Source: Dirofilaria immitis (Eukaryota > Nematoda > Chromadorea > Rhabditida > Onchocercidae). From it: a stretch of DNA of 64,000 nucleotides. Numbering within the stretch: position 1 is the stretch's first letter; every line of letters starts with the position of its first letter. The position numbers were made by a program, and so were the translations under genes. The notes beneath the pieces are model-generated. The model was not told the DNA's origin, made no database searches, and worked only from the letters and a program-made list of their open reading frames with translations. The stretch is taken from NCBI GenBank assembly GCA_024305405.1, contig JAKNDB010000065.1:124001-188000 (forward strand). Reading direction: 5' to 3'. Positions 62,801 through 64,000 of the stretch are shown here, one piece after another.

Positions 62801-64000
62801 TACTATATTAATGGCAAAAATATGTTGAATTGTTTGACTTTCAGATAAAGTAAAACGGGTGTTTGTTTTGCCTCGCATAAATTATTCTTGAAAACACACG
62901 CGTATTAATCGAATTAATTATAATATATAAAGCAATGATTGTTTGAAATTTGAAGCAGCAGATGATGGTTCAACTATTCATAGTTAACTTTATTAACATG
63001 AATTTTTCCTTAGTTTCTATTTATGAAATAAAAGTCTCGAGCAGATAAATAGTTTAAAATATAGCAAAAATATAAAAATAATTGAAAGTAATTATTAAAA
63101 TATAGTAATCGGAAGAGTAGTTCTTTTTTTTTTCAGGATTTTTGATTTATCTGAAATTATTTTATCTCAGCATCATTTTAATGCTTTCTTCCTTTTCATA
63201 TTCGATTTTGAATTGAAGACGCAATAAGACCGTAGAAGAAATTAAGGCATATCTGGATTAAGTGAAATATAATGTGCAACTAAATAAATGTTCAATATTT
63301 AAAATCACAAAAACTAAATTATTCGAATTATAAAAATATTTCGTCAAAATCAACATCTATTATTATTTTCAAGGAATGATCGATGATTGTCATATCAGGA
63401 AAACCACGAATGAATCTGTCTTTTCTTTTAAGTTCATAATTCGGTTTCAATTAAAGGCATAGTGCTGTCGGAAAATCAAAATAATTTATAATACAGATAT
63501 ATCTCGATAATCAAACTATTTCATGTATGATTCTTCATCATATAATATAAATGAATCGTAAGAATGTCTATTGTAACAAATCAGTTATTGATTTCTCCTC
63601 TTCATTCTCTGTAACGATCGAAGCTTCATGCATGTTTAAATATTATCCATCTCTTATTCTTTGTGATAATTAAACACTTCATATAATTAATGTGTGATAA
63701 GCCACCACTCGCTACAAAAATCAAGGATCAACTAATACAAAAATAACTATCTCATGATTACCTGGGCATGTTTCAAATAATCAGATTCTGGTTACTGATC
63801 AGTAGACTTTTCTATCGCTTTTTCTCTTACATCATTTGGCAAACACGCCCATACCTGATGTCTCTATTAATAAAAAGGTATATATTATCATCCAAAAAAT
63901 ATCCTTTACATCAATATGACTCTTCAACATGATTTACCCTGTAATAATTTGTTTATTTTGCTCTTTCTCTAATACTATTATTATTATTATTATTATTATT
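59807..64000. other. upstream of bestrophin, no gene recognised to the window end
   Basis: AT-rich sequence with many A/T runs (for example A-run at about 61211-61232, a ta run at about 60536-60557). It must contain the bestrophin promoter, but no motif is recognised. No exon with convincing coding character and splice sites was found on either strand. The window ends inside an (ATT)n microsatellite starting at about 63975. Confidence 0.45.

Noticed and set aside
1..64000. tRNA genes, CRISPR arrays, bacterial operons, retrotransposon ORFs
   Set aside because: No TPsiC-box (ggttcgaatcc-like) sequence with a matching A box was seen, the tandem arrays lack repeat-spacer structure, and no reverse transcriptase or transposase motif was found; the purA piece is an isolated fragment.

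Overview
The window is AT-rich animal DNA with many short introns, typical GT...AG splice sites, and a splice-acceptor sequence about ten bases or fewer upstream of several start codons. That last pattern is typical of nematode spliced-leader trans-splicing. The protein set (NURF-1/BPTF, an SRRM2/RSR-2 homologue, a bestrophin), the base composition and a bacterial, Rickettsiales-like purA fragment together suggest a parasitic nematode, most likely filarial and with a present or past Wolbachia association. The genus is not resolved.

Layout. Positions 1-574 hold the 3' end of an unidentified plus-strand gene. On the minus strand at 3276-6362 is a small secreted or single-pass membrane protein gene whose first-exon region is triplicated in a 120-bp array. 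Positions 6.4-14.7 kb are gene-poor and rich in minisatellites (45-bp, 60-bp and about 240-bp units). This stretch contains a short purA (adenylosuccinate synthetase) fragment of bacterial type at about 11.1 kb, flanked by direct repeats. Positions 14.76-17.3 kb carry a weakly supported small gene and a well-supported four-exon coiled-coil gene on the minus strand. The latter is divergent from nurf-1.

Positions 18783-37511 hold about 42 exons of nurf-1, the BPTF/NURF301 subunit of the NURF chromatin remodeller: basic N-terminus, DDT domain, three PHD fingers and a bromodomain. The next 6.3 kb lacks a gene but carries decayed 18S rRNA fragments and a 37-bp minisatellite. Positions 43866-49347 encode the spliceosomal protein RSR-2/SRRM2, and 53341-59806 (minus strand) encode a bestrophin-family anion channel. 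The last 4.2 kb shows no gene.

Two patterns cut across the window. First, otherwise well-conserved exons of nurf-1, rsr-2 and bestrophin show at least ten one-base frame switches, several at A or T runs. This looks like draft consensus error rather than gene decay. Second, recent tandem duplications are frequent, including two 33-bp duplications that copy 3' splice sites.
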